Positions 5,086-5,561 of a stretch of DNA of 5,561 nt are shown here, piece by piece. Source of the stretch: Thermoplasmatales archaeon (GTDB lineage: Archaea > Thermoplasmatota > Thermoplasmata > Methanomassiliicoccales > Methanomethylophilaceae). The stretch is taken from positions 1 to 5,561 of the forward strand of contig JAAYKC010000154.1 in NCBI GenBank assembly GCA_012522645.1, in the 5' to 3' direction. The notes below the pieces were generated by a model. That model did no database searches, had not been told where the DNA came from, and was given only the letters and a program-made list of their open reading frames with translations. A program made the translations under genes and the position numbers. How positions within the stretch are numbered: position 1 is the first letter of the stretch; each line of letters begins with the position of its first letter.

Positions 5086-5561
5086 AATTCCTTGCCCCCC
5101 GAGCGCATGATGTCCGTTTCATTGGCGAGGATCGCGGCGATGGCCGCCTCGATGGCCCGAGTGATGTCTCCAAGCGACATGCTCGGCACAAACGGCTTTC
5201 CGACGGCTTGAGCGGGGACGAAGGGGACGTGGATGAACCCTCCCCTCACCGGTCTCTCCAAGGCAGCGATCGTGTGCAGGATTCCGTACATGAGATGGTT
5301 GCAGACGAAGGTCCCCGCCGTGTTCGAGACACTGGCCGGGATGCCGGCTTGTCGGATCGCCTCCACCATCGCCTTGATGGGGAGGGTGGAGAAGTACGCA
5401 GGCGGTCCGCCCTCGACGATCGGCAGGTCGATCGGCTGGTTGCCCTCGTTGTCCGGGATGCGGGCATCATCGGTGTTGATGGCCACCCGCTCGACGGTGA
5501 TGTCGAACCTCCCGCCCGCCTGTCCGATAGCGAGCACCACATCGGGATTGATCTCCCTGAT
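5082..5561 (-). CDS. pcp: Pyrrolidone-carboxylate peptidase (pyroglutamyl peptidase I), N-terminus cut by the window edge
   Basis: Cytoplasmic cysteine peptidase (family C15) that removes N-terminal pyroglutamate from peptides. 159 residues are visible; relatives are about 200-215, so roughly 50 N-terminal residues lie beyond the window. The frame stays open to the edge, reading IREINPDVVLAIGQAGGR, which is family-typical, so an internal GTG at 5540 is not the true start. The catalytic triad is intact: Glu24 of the visible part (GGRFDITVERVAIN), Cys87 (SNTAGTFVCNHLMYG) and His111 (GGFIHVPF). DDARIPDNEGNQPID (31-45) is the conserved substrate-pocket region. The gene ends in TGA 5082-5084, overlapping the TTG start of the GGCT-like gene. 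It is markedly GC-rich compared with the hydrolase/MarR genes, suggesting a different origin from that central unit. Confidence 0.95.
   Translation of the reverse strand: MREINPDVVLAIGQAGGRFDITVERVAINTDDARIPDNEGNQPIDLPIVEGGPPAYFSTLPIKAMVEAIRQAGIPASVSNTAGTFVCNHLMYGILHTIAALERPVRGGFIHVPFVPAQAVGKPFVPSMSLGDITRAIEAAIAAILANETDIMRSGGKEF

Noticed and set aside
4528..5211. 227-codon + strand open frame at the right
   Set aside because: It is antisense to the well-supported GGCT-like and pcp genes and has no motif of its own; GC-rich genes commonly leave such shadows.
1..5561. CRISPR array, tRNA or rRNA genes
   Set aside because: No regularly spaced direct repeats and no tRNA cloverleaf or recognisable rRNA sequence were seen by eye on either strand.

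Overview
This is a 5.56 kb bacterial window with five convincing genes. All have bacterial ribosome-binding sites and start codons, and they are grouped into three short units. The composition is mosaic. The right-hand pcp/GGCT unit is clearly GC-rich, the left toxin-antitoxin unit is moderately GC-rich, and the central hydrolase/MarR unit is AT-richer. The host cannot be fixed from these genes alone. A spirochaete of the Sphaerochaeta type is my guess from overall flavour, not a demonstrated placement.

Left (about 22-1255, + strand): a HigBA-type toxin-antitoxin operon. A RelE-superfamily HigB-like toxin is followed after 16 nt by a long HigA-like XRE antitoxin. The antitoxin carries a C-terminal ImmA/IrrE-like region whose zinc motif is degenerate (EALSH where HExxH is expected), and the protein stops soon after it. 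Then come about 400 nt without a credible gene, ending in a probable terminator for the leftward gene beyond.

Centre (about 1602-4122): a divergent pair. A 597-residue membrane protein on the - strand has a signal anchor, an extracytoplasmic alpha/beta-hydrolase domain and about eight C-terminal membrane segments. A MarR-family regulator lies on the + strand. Between them is a perfect 34-bp palindrome (two 16-bp arms, 2-nt spacer) directly upstream of the hydrolase ribosome-binding site. It is the obvious candidate operator. The natural reading is a locally regulated hydrolase module that may respond to a lipophilic or phenolic ligand, although the substrate is unknown.

Right of centre (4123-4656): about 530 nt without an intact gene. 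It contains a well-paired, RNA-like hairpin with G-U wobble pairs, a TAG-interrupted small open frame, an imperfect inverted repeat, and two copies of a 9-nt sequence near its ends. It may be the remains of a mobile element or an undescribed structured RNA.

Right end (4657-5561, - strand): pyrrolidone-carboxylate peptidase (pcp, N-terminus beyond the window) is translationally coupled through a TTGA overlap to a gamma-glutamylcyclotransferase-like gene. Both families are chemically linked to pyroglutamate (5-oxoproline).
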